This document shows, piece by piece, positions 22,078 through 33,961 of a stretch of 64,000 nt of DNA (position 1 is its first letter; the number at the start of each line of letters is the position of its first letter). The DNA is from Plicaturopsis crispa FD-325 SS-3 (Eukaryota; Basidiomycota; Agaricomycetes; Amylocorticiales; Amylocorticiaceae), in assembly GCA_000827205.1 (NCBI GenBank), contig KN832557.1, positions 1,124,302 through 1,188,301 on the forward strand. Direction: 5' to 3'. Position numbers and translations under genes: made by a program. The notes beneath the pieces were generated by a model, which searched no databases, had not been told where the DNA came from, and worked only from the letters and a program-made list of their open reading frames with translations.

Positions 22078-23398
22078 ATGCCTCTATTCGCAACTACGCA
22101 TACCCCCTCTCTGGAGCTCGTTCGCATGCGCCGAATTACCTCACCTCTATTCCCTATCCCGTACCCTATGCCTGCGGAGCGCGAGATCAATCGACTGGTG
22201 CTGCTGGACATCGCACCAGATCGCGAGGACCTGATCATGAGCGGACGCCACCTAGATGCACTGCGTGAGCACCTGAAGATTGATGTTAGTCGGGAAAACG
22301 TCGGGTAAGTGTCGCGTCTTGCTGTCTTTCAGTATATTAGGTAGCTTATTCTTGTTCTGGCATAGACACTGGTTGTACCAAAGCAAAGAAAGGGGCAGCG
22401 TCAAATTGAGCGACACAAGCGCTCGCTACTCGGCGTTCATGGGTCTGTCGCAGAAAGCCGCCAACTCACATTGGAGAAAATATAGAATTATGCCAGGCGA
22501 TGAAAACGTTCCCATTATCAGGACATCTGGCCGCAAACGTTCCGTTTCTACCTCATGTGTCAGGCCGCTTTCACACTCGGGACTCGGGAATCGACCGCGG
22601 GCGGACTCGCATTCTTGGGGAGAACTCAGACTCAGCACGATGGACAAACTTATCTCGCCACGGCCACTTGGTCCCACGCACATCCTGGTCCTACACTCAC
22701 TGCCGCACTCTGCTCCGACACACCCGTCTTATGCTGCCCGCCGTGCAATACCTGGCTACTGTGTCGAGATGCCCATTAACGATCTCCTTTTTGCACTCAA
22801 CGTGCCACACCTCGCCAACCTTCGTGACGCGTTTCCTCATCGCAGGCCTGAGGTACTAACGAAGGTAGCCCTGCGGGTCAGCGATGTGGCGACATTTATT
22901 CCACTGGTTATATTCTTCCACAACCGTGATGTACGGGAGCTCTTCAGCAACGTGCTGCCGCAATGGATCGTGGACCTCATGGATCCGCTTCCTACATGGT
23001 CTAGGGCCGTGACTCGACTCGCTTCTCCCCCAGTCCCAAGGAAGACGGGCTTCTTCAAGCGCCGAGGAAGCAAAGACTCGTCGAGGTCTCCTTCGCCAAC
23101 TGCCCCACGGTCCTCGTCCTCATCTGCGTGCTCCCTACTGTCCTTGGAGCGCACCGTGGACTCAATCGCACACGAAATCGCACTTGTCGACGTGACGCAC
23201 CCGGAACTACCGTCCCTCGTGCACGCATTGGCGTCGCTCCACGCGCTGTGCGATAACCTGGAAGACGTCGGCATGTACGACGAAGCCGTATGGGCGGGCC
23301 TGGCTATGCGCAACGAAATACTCAAGAAGGCGGTCGTGGAAAAATCTCGGATGGAGGCCGCGGTGGACGCAGACTGCCGTGGAGGCGCGTCCGCGTAA
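22078..23398 (+). CDS. Clp1-like protein, paralogue 1
   Basis: Two exons (22078..22304, 22366..23398) give 419 aa. It has the layout of the clp1 protein at 27381-26425: an N-terminal block (LLDIAPDREDLI, LREHLKI), a phase-2 intron at the same relative place, RPLGPTHILVLH, VEMPINDLLFALNVPHLA, a TFIPLVIFFHNRDVRELF block matching clp1 AFPALHAYLYTHDVPALL, and a C-terminal CDNLEDVGMYDEAVWAGLAM matching clp1 WKNACALGVHDPELWDAM. Clp1 in Coprinopsis is needed for clamp-cell formation downstream of the A mating-type genes; in Ustilago it supports proliferation in planta. Whether this paralogue shares that role is unknown. A Ser/Arg-rich basic patch (about residues 300-330) is extra. It faces paralogue 2. 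Confidence 0.75.
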
Positions 23399-23875
23399 AG
23401 TCATTTCATGAGTGCTCAGTTATTCAATATTCAATGGTTATCGGATTATAGGTCTATATACGGTTATAATGTATCGACGCGCTAGGCGTTTTTCATACTG
23501 CAGGGTTTCATTCCGTGTTTCTTATCTTACTCACATTATACTGTCATGCATACTCCTGCATACATTATCTCTACTTACGATCTTACATTCCTTACCGATT
23601 GTCGTGCATAATCTTAGAATCCACAAGACCTCAATGTCAAGGGTTCGATTTGTGCTGTAGCGAAAGGCTCTGTAGAAACCGCATAACCTTCTTGCGCTCT
23701 CAAGTTGACCGAGTCTACTTTCGTGGAGCAGAAACTAGTGCATTGTTACATTATTCAAGATGGTAAGTATCATAACACGAGAGATAACCGATAATTAGTA
23801 CTCAGAAATGACAGATATAGCTACATGAGCTCAAGATACACCAGCACAGAAGCAAGTTTGACCCTATACAAACAA
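23399..23875. other. Intergenic between convergent clp1-like paralogues
   Basis: About 480 bp, T-rich on the plus strand, expected to hold both 3' ends. No ORF of interest. Confidence 0.45.
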
Positions 23876-25077
23876 TTAATCCTCCTCAGCAAACATACGC
23901 GCTTGAAGCCCTACAGCCCTCTGCAGAATTGTCGTATAGGCATTGAGTTCCGCCCATAGGTCCGGAGTGTACAGCCCAACGTCCTCCATGTTGTCGCGAA
24001 GCAGGTTGAGTGATTTCGACGCGGACATCAAGCTTGGCGCCACATCAGAGTCACTGTCGTAGTGCGTGTCGGAGTACCGGATATCCGTGTCGGCAATCTC
24101 GTAGGCTACCGAGTCGACCGTGCGCTCTACGGTGTGCACAACGTGCGAGCGGCGCTCACCACGGGAGCGCGAGCGCGAGCAAGAGAGCACGGCCAGAATT
24201 GACGGCAGCGGCGCGGGGGAGGGTGACCGTCTGCCGAACGCGCGCTTCGGGGTGGCCGAACGACCGCGGTCGGCGGACGGCTGCGCGAGGAACGGCGCAA
24301 TGGGGTGGATCACATCCCGGATCCACTCCGGGATGACCGCGCGGAAGAGCTCGGCCTGGTTCTTGTTGTGCAGATATACGACGAGCTCCGGGAACGTCTC
24401 CAGGTGGCGCACCTTCAGCGGCACGCGCGGGAGCTCGCCCTGCCTACGGTGTGGGATGTCGTGCGGGTTTGCGAGGTGCGGTGTGTTGAGGACAAAGACG
24501 AGGTCGTTAATGGGGACTTCCACGGCTGGGCCCATAAATTTCTCGTCAGATGATGAGGCTTCATACAGGACGAGGATGTGGGTCGCTCCGAGCGGGCGGG
24601 GGGATATTAGCTTGGTCTTTGTGCTGAGGAGTTTTGATCTCCCACTCGTGCGCGCTGCCTCCAGGAGCGCGCCGTCCATGCCAGACGAGGTCAAGGGATA
24701 TATCGAGCTAGATGAAAAGCAGCGTCTGAGCGCCGGTGTTGCACGCAGTCCGTCAATTTTAGTGGTATTCCCGTCCATGGGCTTCGGTAAATTTTCGTAT
24801 AGCCATTGTCTATTGAGGGGGGATCAGCATCGTCGAGAAATGTCACTGCACGGAAGGCTCACCCCTCTAACGACGCGACAGTGCGGATTTTGAGTGTCTC
24901 TCGGATTTCCTCGATGCTGCGGCTACTCGTCAACAGCGCCTCTCGGTCCGGAGAGATCTCAACCAGGGCCAGCCTGGAGATGCGGCGCTCCTCCGGAAGT
25001 GTCGGACCAGATATCGTGTTCTTCCCTAGCCCAACCAGGGCTAGCGATGGCGTTTTGAACGACGTGAACGATGGCAT
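23876..25077 (-). CDS. Clp1-like protein, paralogue 2
   Basis: Two exons (25077..24863, 24809..23876) give 382 aa. It is close to paralogue 1: RISRLALVEISPDREALL, the same phase-2 intron, then QWLYENLPKP against HWLYQS, KLISPRPLGATHILVLYE, VEVPINDLVFVLNTPHLANP, ETFPELVVYLHNKNQAELF, VERTVDSVAYEIADTD, and DNMEDVGLYTPDLWAELNAY. It has a Ser/Arg-rich insertion like paralogue 1. The two genes converge, so they arose by inverted duplication or by tandem copying plus inversion. Function is inferred only from clp1 kinship (sexual development, clamp cells). Confidence 0.75.
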
Positions 25078-25213
25078 CGAGCGGACGGGAGGTTGAGATG
25101 ACTACACGGTGATTGGGAGTAGTTGGGAGAGAATCAAAAGTCAAATATCAAGGCGTGGTGGGTAGTGCGAAAGGAGAAGACAATCAAGGAGATGAAGGGG
25201 ACGGTTGCGTGCA

Positions 25214-25220
25214 CTTTATA
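25214..25220 (-). promoter_or_regulatory. Probable TATA box of clp1-like paralogue 2
   Basis: TATAAAG on the minus strand, about 140 bp upstream of the ATG at 25077. Confidence 0.45.
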
Positions 25221-25654
25221 ACGCCCTTGCATTGTGCGGCAAAGGGTGGCCTGAGACACCCTTCACCGGTCCAAGCGGGAAGAATGGGAGGGAGTGAGGA
25301 GAACCGTAGCGCCCCATTGTCTAGCTCGGCCGTTCCGGCCTCGGCCACACGCTTTTCATTTCGATCCCGGGTGGTCCATGCACATCGCACGATCCGCTTG
25401 AAACCTCACTACGCAACGCACGCGGGGGGCGGAGCAATTAATATGCAATCCTGTAGGCAGCGGTGCATATGGTAGACCACTGAGTAAAACACGCCAATCA
25501 TTGGGACAGTTGGGGATATAAGCCTCGAAGCTGTCGTCAAACAGGGTACTGCAGGACTCCGAGTCAAGGTCACGTCAAGTCTGGGTCCTTTTACAAGAGT
25601 TTGGGGATATCAAAAGCCTTCCTTGAGAGAATTCGGGGTAGCTGTCGAGAATGA

Positions 25655-25815
25655 TTGCGACGCGAACATCGAGCTTGACAGCCTGAGTGCCGCTTGCGAG
25701 GATAGTGGACAGTGGTGCGTATTAGAGTAGCGAGGTGTCCGTGTCGGCGTCCTTGTAGACCAGTGAGTCGACCATGCGCACGACGGGGTGCACAACGTGT
25801 GAGCGGCGCTCTGTA
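25655..25815 (-). pseudogene. Decayed fragment of a clp1-like gene
   Basis: Two blocks repeat the 3' half of paralogue 2 in the same orientation: about 25,657-25,700 resembles 24,018-24,060 (CGACGCGGACATC against CGACGCGAACATC), and about 25,733-25,813 resembles 24,077-24,160 (GTGCACAACGTG.GAGCGGCGCTC). The protein trace VVHPVVRMVDSLVYKDADTDT corresponds to VVHTVERTVDSVAYEIADTDI. Frame is not kept between blocks, and the conserved start and C terminus are absent. So a further family member was present and has been lost. Confidence 0.65.
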
Positions 25816-26424
25816 CTGAAGGCGGGGTACCAAGCTGTACCGTAACCAAGTTGGAGAGCATAAATCGTGAGCTAAGTAGCCGCCGGCATCCCCGAATCGA
25901 GCACTATCGGGAAGCCGATCTTGCGATTTGCTGACAAATCATCACTTGAATTTTCCTTGGACCTTGGGCTTGTCGAGCCACTGGCATATGATTCAATTGA
26001 GATACGTTAGGATACGATGCTGTAGTAACTGAGCGCCCGATATTCGGATATGATTGCATTGATTGACTGAGCAAAAATCGAGGAACAGCTGGAATTGATT
26101 AGGAGTTCGAAGGAACATTGCAGTGAAACGGAGAACATTGCGTGAAAAGGCAGAACGCAGTAAAATGCTGGAAATATGATGGATACAGTGGTTGGTGCTG
26201 ACGACTATTAGATGGGCAGAGGGGGAGGTAGGTAGAAAGAAGTAGGGGGCAGGAACACAATATGGTAGCGGGGTCGGTAGAGGAGGAGATAGCTCCTTGT
26301 GGGAGAGCACAAACAACGTCTAGCCATGCAAGAAATCCTGACAGAAAGATAATCTAGATCCACCTCCGTAGTTGGGTATACACAGATGCACAAATTTTTC
26401 AGCAGACCAGCGGCTGTCGTTCGT
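25816..26424. other. Intergenic, no supported gene
   Basis: About 600 bp. AT-richer than the flanking genes, with no repeat seen. It contains the 3' end zone of clp1. Confidence 0.4.
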
Positions 26425-27381
26425 TCAGGCCTTACCGGCGGCGAGATTGAGCGCGCCGAGGACGACCTCCCACGCGAGGTCCATCGCGTCCCAGAGCTCC
26501 GGGTCGTGCACGCCGAGCGCGCACGCGTTCTTCCAGAGCCCGTTCACGCGTTGTGCGAGGCCCATGAGCGCCGCGCGGTCTCCGCGCAGCGTGTGCACCG
26601 CGTGCGCGGACAGCTGGTGCAGCGCGGGCCCGGAGGACAGCGTGTGCGCGACGGAGGACGGCGCCGAGGTGATCGACGCGAGGAAGGTAGGCGGGAGGGG
26701 GGCGAGGGCCGAGAGCAGCGCGGGGACGTCGTGCGTGTAGAGATACGCGTGGAGGGCGGGGAATGCGGCCGGCGCGGGGACGGCGAGGGGCAGGATGGGC
26801 AGGTTGAGCGAGGTAGCGTTGGGGTGCAGCTGCGAAGGGGGGAGCGCGGGCAGAGCGCTGCAGGCGGTCGCGAGCACGAGGGAGTGCGTCGCGTATAGTG
26901 GGAGTTCCGGAGGAGACGAGCGCGACTGCGACTGCGAGATCGCGAGGAGGTGAGTGGGATATGTCGAGGATGCGTTGCGAATGGGAATGGAGAGGCTCGG
27001 GGTGGAGGCTATTGCGGCTTTCGGGATCGCTTGCGGCAGATTAAGCGAAGCTGTGCTTCTCAACATCCTGAACGCTTCATATCAGCATCTGCAATGCTAT
27101 CTCATTGATAAATGTACGCACTGAGGAGCCTCTTTGCACAGCCGGCGACGAACGAACTCCCTGGGCACGTTTGCGAGATCGGGGGCAACAGCTGCGATAT
27201 TCGCGCGAGGAACATCAGCGAACGCTGGGCGTTGAAGTGTGCGAGGCAGCTGGGTCACGTCGGAGGAAGGGGACATATGCGAGCTGTGTGATGCAGAGTC
27301 TTGCTTCCAGTTGGACTGGGAGTCGCGGCGGGAGTGCTGGGCGGGGAAGGGGTGGGCGGGGATGGGCTGTGCTGCGAACAT
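26425..27381 (-). CDS. clp1: Clp1 (clampless1) protein
   Basis: Two exons (27381..27122, 27067..26425) give 300 aa. The N-terminal motif DVPRANIAAVAPDLANVP, the spliced KEAPQMLRSTASLNLP, the LPLAVPAPAAFPALHAYLYT block and the C-terminal GLWKNACALGV and LWDAMDLAWEVVLGALNLAA block are the hallmarks of mushroom Clp1. In Coprinopsis cinerea clp1 is induced by compatible A mating-type homeodomain proteins and is essential and sufficient for clamp-cell development. It is a nuclear regulator without a known DNA-binding domain. Codons are strongly GC-ending in the second exon, which differs from the two paralogues. I did not find a convincing homeodomain-protein binding site upstream. Confidence 0.85.
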
Positions 27382-29765
27382 CGTGTTAGTGAGTAGATGT
27401 GCGGGTTTTGAGGCTGCGACGGATGAATGTAAGGTCGTTGTGTAAGGGGGACAATGTACGAAAGGTAGAAGACATTATATAGCTATACGCCGTCCGTATA
27501 CAGAACAAAGATCCCGCCTGTGCGGCCAGCAGGCAGTGAAAGGCGTCCTGTGGCGACACGTGAGGCCGAATGTGGTATTCCCGATTTGGACTCTCGTTTG
27601 TTGGCGGATTTGGTAGTCGGGTCTGTTTGGGACGCTCGTTTGACGCTCCATACGGTATGTGGAATTACTTTGGGTGCTTCTTGTCCTAGAGCCCCTTCGC
27701 GAAGCAAACAATGAGCAGAAATGACTTACAGGAACGGGTGTTTTTTCGCGGTATCGCTCAAGTCCGGCGCTGTGTTGCCTCGCGACCTTGTTTTTTCATT
27801 GGGCCTTTATACGAAAATGCTTTGTACTCACCATAGCCATTGTGCTCAGACAGTAAATTGCGATCGCCGCATCCTCGTCACCGGTCCTGATGTCCTAGAT
27901 GCATATGTCTAGCTCCTGCATGACGGACATCTAAGCTTAAATCCGAGGAGCCCCGGCGTGCCCTTTTGCATCAAAAACGTGTATATTGATTTTTTTCTGC
28001 GTCTAAAAAGCGACGACGCGACCGCATGTGCGTTACCCGAGGGTATCCTTGGGTATCCACGGTACCCACGATATCTACCCATAGAGAGCGAAAGCCTCGG
28101 CATTCGGTATTAACACTGGCACCACTGTTCAGCTGATTAGCCCGAAGAAAATAGGAGAAACAGGGAAATAAGGGAAATACACGGGCCTGCTGATCGCACA
28201 CGCACCTGCGCTGCTGCGTTCGTACATCTGATGGTGGTCACTGCACGTTTCGTACTAATTTTCGTAGATGAAGTTGAAGCTGATTGGAAGAGCTATTGAC
28301 GCCGGAGGCGCGCACCGGATCCCGACACTCGAAAAGAAGCTGCTTAGTCAGAAAATCGCAGACGACTCGGTTACGCTACCTCGCTTGTAAAAAGAATGGA
28401 CCTACAATTCTAAATCGACGTGTTGGCGAAACGGGGTGCAGGGAAATCGTGTTGATGGAGGACCTGTTGTGCGGCTTGTGCCGAGCGACTGTTGGCCCTC
28501 AATATACAACATCTGTTTGAACGTGAGTGCACACCAACCTGTGTCCTCAGTCCTGAGTTGAGTATAGCGAATTAATGGATAATTAATAGTGATATAGACT
28601 ATATACACAGCCAGAGCCTCAGATAAACCTGGCTTAAACCCCGAAATAAATGCGTAGGCTTGATCTTGGTTTGTGAAGCCCGGCACGAAATGCGAGATTT
28701 GCACTCAGTCGAAGCCTCGCGCTGCAACCCAGCACAAGTTCTGCGATTTCAAGCTGGGTTCATCATCCGGGACCGGACGGGATTGGGTTCTGCATACATG
28801 TGACAGGTTGGACTTGATCGATTTCGTTGTTTTCATCGCTAAGTCCTTCCTCTCTTTCTCCCCTCTCCTTCCTTGCGCCTGCGGCGTACTCCTCGTTATT
28901 TCCCTCTCCAGCGTTCCTCATATTGCCTCTATCGCTTCTGTGCGAGTAAACTGCCTCGATTTGTGAGGTCTTGTATCCCTTTATGTCATTTCTGTGTCCC
29001 CGACCGTCCGCTGAGGATGTGTATTGCCACTTGTCGGCTCCCCCAATCCTGTCGTCCCGCCTTTTTGTTTTCAGCCTTTTTTTATCACCTACGACGTGGG
29101 CAAGCCCAGGTTCCAAAGGTGTGTCTGCATAGTACATATCTACATATCTGTACTGACGCTTATACGTCTGGACTGACAGATACGTCGAGGCAGGTGCCTC
29201 CCACTTGCCCCGAGTCCCCGCCTGTTGTTCCCTTCGCCACCCACGCACGTCGGCCCAGGCATCCTACAGCTCGCGCTATACACGGCCCATGCGGCAGGGT
29301 GTACTACTCCTGGCCGCGGTCGCTTGCGGCACCATACGCATCGCCCGGTGCAACGGGCGTCGAGATATTCGCGTTGTACGAGGTCTTGGTGCCCTGTCAC
29401 CCTCGGGCCATGACCTCAAGTATCCTGTATATATAGTTACCCATGAATACATTCCTCGTAATCATTCTATGCAGCGCTATAAGGTGTACTGCCAGTAGGA
29501 TCAAGGAATATGAGCGGGCGACGAGCAGGCAATCGGATGGGCCATAATCGATGAGTACGTAATGATGTACGGAACCTCACCCTGGCGTAACCTGCGGTTC
29601 ACGCTGGGTTGAAACATTCAGGATATGTGCCAGGGTCCGACGGTCACTTTTTTGTCGAGGGTTCACTTTTTTTGAGTTGAGCTTCAATTCTCAAAAGTCC
29701 GGCTGGGTTTAATAGATTGGCCTGCCCGTGTACCGTACGACTCGATGACTAGTCTCTACAGGTGA
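27382..29765. other. Gene-poor region of about 2.4 kb
   Basis: The left part must hold the clp1 promoter. ORFs at 28763-29436 on both strands lack codon bias, domains and splice partners. A few short palindromic words (GGTATCC..GGTACC near 28,040) occur. I see no RNA gene or mobile-element end. Confidence 0.35.
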
Positions 29766-32700
29766 CTATTTGGTATTCCGCGGGGATGTCAGTCGAGCTA
29801 GACGCAGGTGATAGGGCGACGTCCGCGATTCCGTCCAGGCTGGTTTCTGCACGTTGAACACAGGCGTCTTCGCGTACATCGCATCGGCGACTGACAACGA
29901 GGATAGCGGGGCCAACGAGCCGAGTGAATTAGCACGCAGTCGGGGCGTGTCGATCTGCGAGGACGGCTCTGCATCAGATTCTGCATCGTGCTCGTGGGAC
30001 CCTAGATTTGACAATGCGTCCAGGGATGCATCCTCGGTTGACATGTCCAAGCCACGCTGCGGCTGAAAGCTGTCCATATTCTAAACGCAAAAAAGAGATA
30101 AGCTATCCATAAGCGCCGGGTAAGGGTGCAATTCACATACCAGTTCGAGAGAATTCTGCGTCGCGGCGACGGACGGCTGCTGCTTTCGCCACATGCGTTG
30201 CTCACGCGCTGCCTTCGAGATCAAGCGTGCCCACGGTCGCTCTTTGGATGCTGGGTCGAAACGAGGCGGATTCTTATTTGTGCCCTCGTCTTCGTGAAGC
30301 TGCCCAAAGTTGGTGTCTCTCTCAGCCGCCGCTAAGAGTGCGCGGTCACCCATCGAAAGCGCGTGACTGCCTGTCAAGAGCGGACGGTCACCCGTCGAGA
30401 CTGAGTGTCCGCTCTTCGGTGTGGGTCTACCCTTGGAGGGTGCGTGGTCGGCGGTCGAGGGCACACGTTCACCAATCTGCAACGTGTCATAAGGATCGAA
30501 ATGCACAGGCGGCGCCGTGCGATCTTCTCTTCCGGATACCAGCCGCATGATGCTCGCCTCTTCCTCCGCTATCGTTGAGAATCCGAAGTCAATGGCTGGG
30601 CCGTCCGCCTGCAACGCGGACAGAACGTGTCGGATGATTAGTAACGCGAGGATGGCCTTGTACGCAGGACGTACCGTATTCTCGCTGACATGGGACTCGT
30701 TCTCGCCAGTGCTGCGTGTGGAAGACAAAGCCATTTTTTCTCGGGACAAGGCTCGGATGGGACTCTGATAGTGTTCGGTCAGATCCTTGACATCAGACTC
30801 CGCGTATGCTCCTAAAGTAAGACGTACGGGTCTCTCTCGATCCATGTCTTGATGAGAAGGCACCGGTTGCACCACCCGCTTGTCGTCTGTTAGAAGTCGC
30901 CTGCTAGGTGTCCTATCCACAATTTGAGGGGAAGACCTAGCAGCCTGGCCACTCTGGAAAACCATGCCAGATTTAATCGAAACGCCAAGCGCTTTATAGA
31001 TTATGAGACGCACCGTTCCTGCACTTTCTGTGTCCACGCGCTCCTGCTGGGGCTGCGTGGAAGACGTTGGGGGTTGACCAGACCCCCGCTGCACCAACCG
31101 CCTGCCATCTGCTGTAGCCACGATTCTTGCGGGCGACCTGACAGCGTGAGGAACCTGCCATGCCGTGCCGCGTTCAAAAAAGAACCAGATTCCGCATATA
31201 CATGTCACACACCTTTCTTGCTTCATCGATGCTCTCCAGAGGCTGATCAGAAGGTGCCTCCTGATTGCTAGAAGGTGCTTGGGTTTGACGAGAAGACCCC
31301 CGCTGTACTAGCCGCCTGCCGTCTGCTGTGACAACAATTTTGGCGGGAGACCTAACAGCGTGAGACGTAGACTCTTTCCTATTGACCTGCCGGGTGGCGT
31401 TGGCCGTCTATAGATATATTCTACATTTAGCGAACAGAGAATGGAGTCAAAAAGACTATAGACCTGTTGAGAAAATTGTAGCGCTTGAGGGTCAGATGTT
31501 GTAGACGGCTTGCTGTCCGTAGAGTCTCGCGTCTGTCGCTATCGTTGTCGTCGTTAATTATGAAGTGCGGTAATAGAACGCAGCAGAAAAAAACATACCA
31601 CACGTTCTTCTACGACTGTTAAATCAGGAGTTAGGGCTTGCTTGAGTTTCAGCATCTGCCGTCGTCATTAGCCAACGGCATCGAACGCACGAACGAAACA
31701 CACCTCGCGATGATCTGGTGCATTGAGAGTGGCCTCAAAAGCTCTATTCGTCTCATCAGGTGGGCGAGACTCAATCTCCTTCTATAAAATCATCGCGCTG
31801 GTGAGATAAATAGCACTACATTCACCAACGGTCCACTGACCTTGGACGACTGGCTGGGCGCTGCGACTTTCTTTTTCTTTTTCCTCTTATCCTCCGCTTT
31901 ACTAGGTTTCTGCGCCTGCGGCTGACGCCACTCAGGTGCTGAAATAAAAGACTACACGAAAGATTCATAAACGGCGAAATCACGTCTGATATATATTCGA
32001 GGGGACATACACTACGTCGGCTCGCTTTGATTATGGCCAGCTTCTCTGCGAGACTTTGCTGGCGCTGAGAAATTGAGCTCAATGTGCCTACACTCATGTT
32101 GACAGCGGCTGGCCCCGGGGCAATGATGGTGTTACACTGACAGAAAAGACTCGGTCAGCCAGTTTACGATATAATGAAGGGCCGATTATGCACACCGATT
32201 CTACGTTTACCCCTGGCGATTCGCCGGGGATAGCGGCAGGTGAGCTCGTGTGGTCCTCGGAGGAGCACTGGACCGCGGCTATCGAAGACGGTGACTCTGG
32301 ATTTCCACCATCTATTTTCTGAGTACCAGACTCGTCAGGCCGATTGTCGGGGATAGGCTGGGAGAATGTCGACAATGACGAAGCGCGCATGGTACTTTTG
32401 AAGTGATCCCGTGGGTCGGTATCGTACAGCCATGAGCGGATACAGAGCTGCGGGACCAGACAGTATGCACTACTCCCTCGGGCTACGGTATGCATTGAGC
32501 GGCTGCCCTGGTTCCTTTTGAATGAAATGGCCTTCGGCCTCGAAGCAAGGCTAGAACCCTTCTCACTCGGATGCTCACTACGGTGTGTTTTGAAGGTACT
32601 GGTTAGGAAAGGTTTGTTGTAAAGCGGTCGCGTGGGTGCCTGACATCATCGTATCAGCAATTTATCAAAACCAAGGGCATATATGCATACTAACCTTTGC

Positions 32701-33641
32701 AGCAGACTTCGTAGAAGCCTTGCTAAGGAGCAGTTCTGCCTTACCCTGCTCACGCCACTTGTCCTCCATAGTGGATCCTAGCTGGTATATCTTGGTAAAT
32801 GCGGAACGAACAAGGGCTACTAATTCGGGGTAAGGCATGCGATAGACTTCCAAGGTCGGGGAAAGGATATAGCACCAATCTATTTCAACAGGGATTGGTA
32901 AATACGCTGTACTTTGGCGTGATACAGATAACAGGCAAGCGACATACCGTGTAGCACTTGGACTTTGTCGTCTCTGAACACAAGACGCGCCTCTTTCTCT
33001 TTCCCGTCTTTGACAGCGCGTGTGGTTTTATCTTTAACGCCTGTAACAGCTTTGTCTTTGTCCGGCAAATCTGCGTCTGCGCCACGCGTCACCGCCAGGA
33101 GGATGGCTAGCCGCAACCGCTTTCGTACGGCCTGTCTCACTGAAGATAGTTTATGAAGATTCTTCTTCCCAGTGACGAACTGGAGCGAGACAGGATATGA
33201 GGGTTTTCGCTTGTGTGACCAATGCCATGTCGGTGTCGAATTGACGGGCTCTGGTGGTTGGGGGGCGAGTCCGTTCTCTATCTCTGCGCGTTCTCGCCAG
33301 CTACTGAGTTTCTCAGATGGACCGTACGGTGGGTCCGGCCATATCGTATCTGGCTTCGCGAGGATGGCCTTTGGGATGGCCCGCACTTTCAAGTAGGGCG
33401 ACAGGAATTTCGGAGCGATCGTTGGCCAGCTACGGGGTCCAAAAGAGCGCGCGGCGGGGTGTGTTGGATCGACAGTACGATTGCGATTGAGCAAAGTAGT
33501 TCCGGGAGTGTTATGGCGAAACTGAATCACTTTTCTGGTCAGAAAGACTCAATTTGACAGCAAGAAGGTGCATACGTTCACGCGTTTATTGAAGTTGAGC
33601 TTGGGGAGTCGGCTGAGCTCAGGACATTTAGCCCGGCTCAT
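29766..33641 (-). CDS. Large unknown protein with duplicated exons
   Basis: Thirteen exons (33641..33576, 33521..32948, 32879..32695, 32639..32196, 32136..32013, 31938..31841, 31781..31704, 31655..31599, 31538..31464, 31407..31213, 31154..31014, 30953..30141, 30080..29766) stay in one frame for 1,054 aa. The N-terminal 280 residues are compact and basic (SWRERAEIENGLAP, SSVRQAVRKRLRLA, WCYILSPTLEVYRMPYPELVALV) and could be a small folded domain. The middle is Ser/Pro/Lys-rich with a KRKKKKK stretch, a possible nuclear signal. Exons 10 and 11 each carry HAVRSPA.IV.TADGRRLVQRGS; exon 12 starts with a decayed third copy. The C terminus is acidic and disordered. I do not recognise the family. It is divergent from the bL28m gene. 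Confidence 0.7.
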
Positions 33642-33961
33642 ATGCGTCTTCGTCAGAAATCGACCCAAATTCCTATGCACATACGGAAAGACGGATGTCC
33701 AGCGTTGTATGCAAGAGAATAGTGAGGCGTGGTGGAGTGGAGTGGTATAGGTCCGCCAGAGATTTAGAGCACGGCCGTCAAGACTCAAGACTGTAATTTT
33801 GCCACAAATGTTTTCAGCCACGATCTTGGGCACAAACCTCGACCACCACCCGCGTGCATCCCCCCTCAATTGCACCTCGGACGCGCTATCAACACTTTGC
33901 TTTACATCCAATAACTTGGGTGGACTTGTATACTCGCTAGGCTACACCGCGCCCCGTCAAT

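Noticed and set aside
28763-29436. Overlapping ORFs of 161 and 187 codons on opposite strands
   Set aside because: Neither shows domains or conserved blocks; proline- and cysteine-rich by composition.
27382-29765. Possible mobile element in the gene-poor gap
   Set aside because: I looked for terminal repeats with target duplications and for reverse-transcriptase or transposase motifs and found none.
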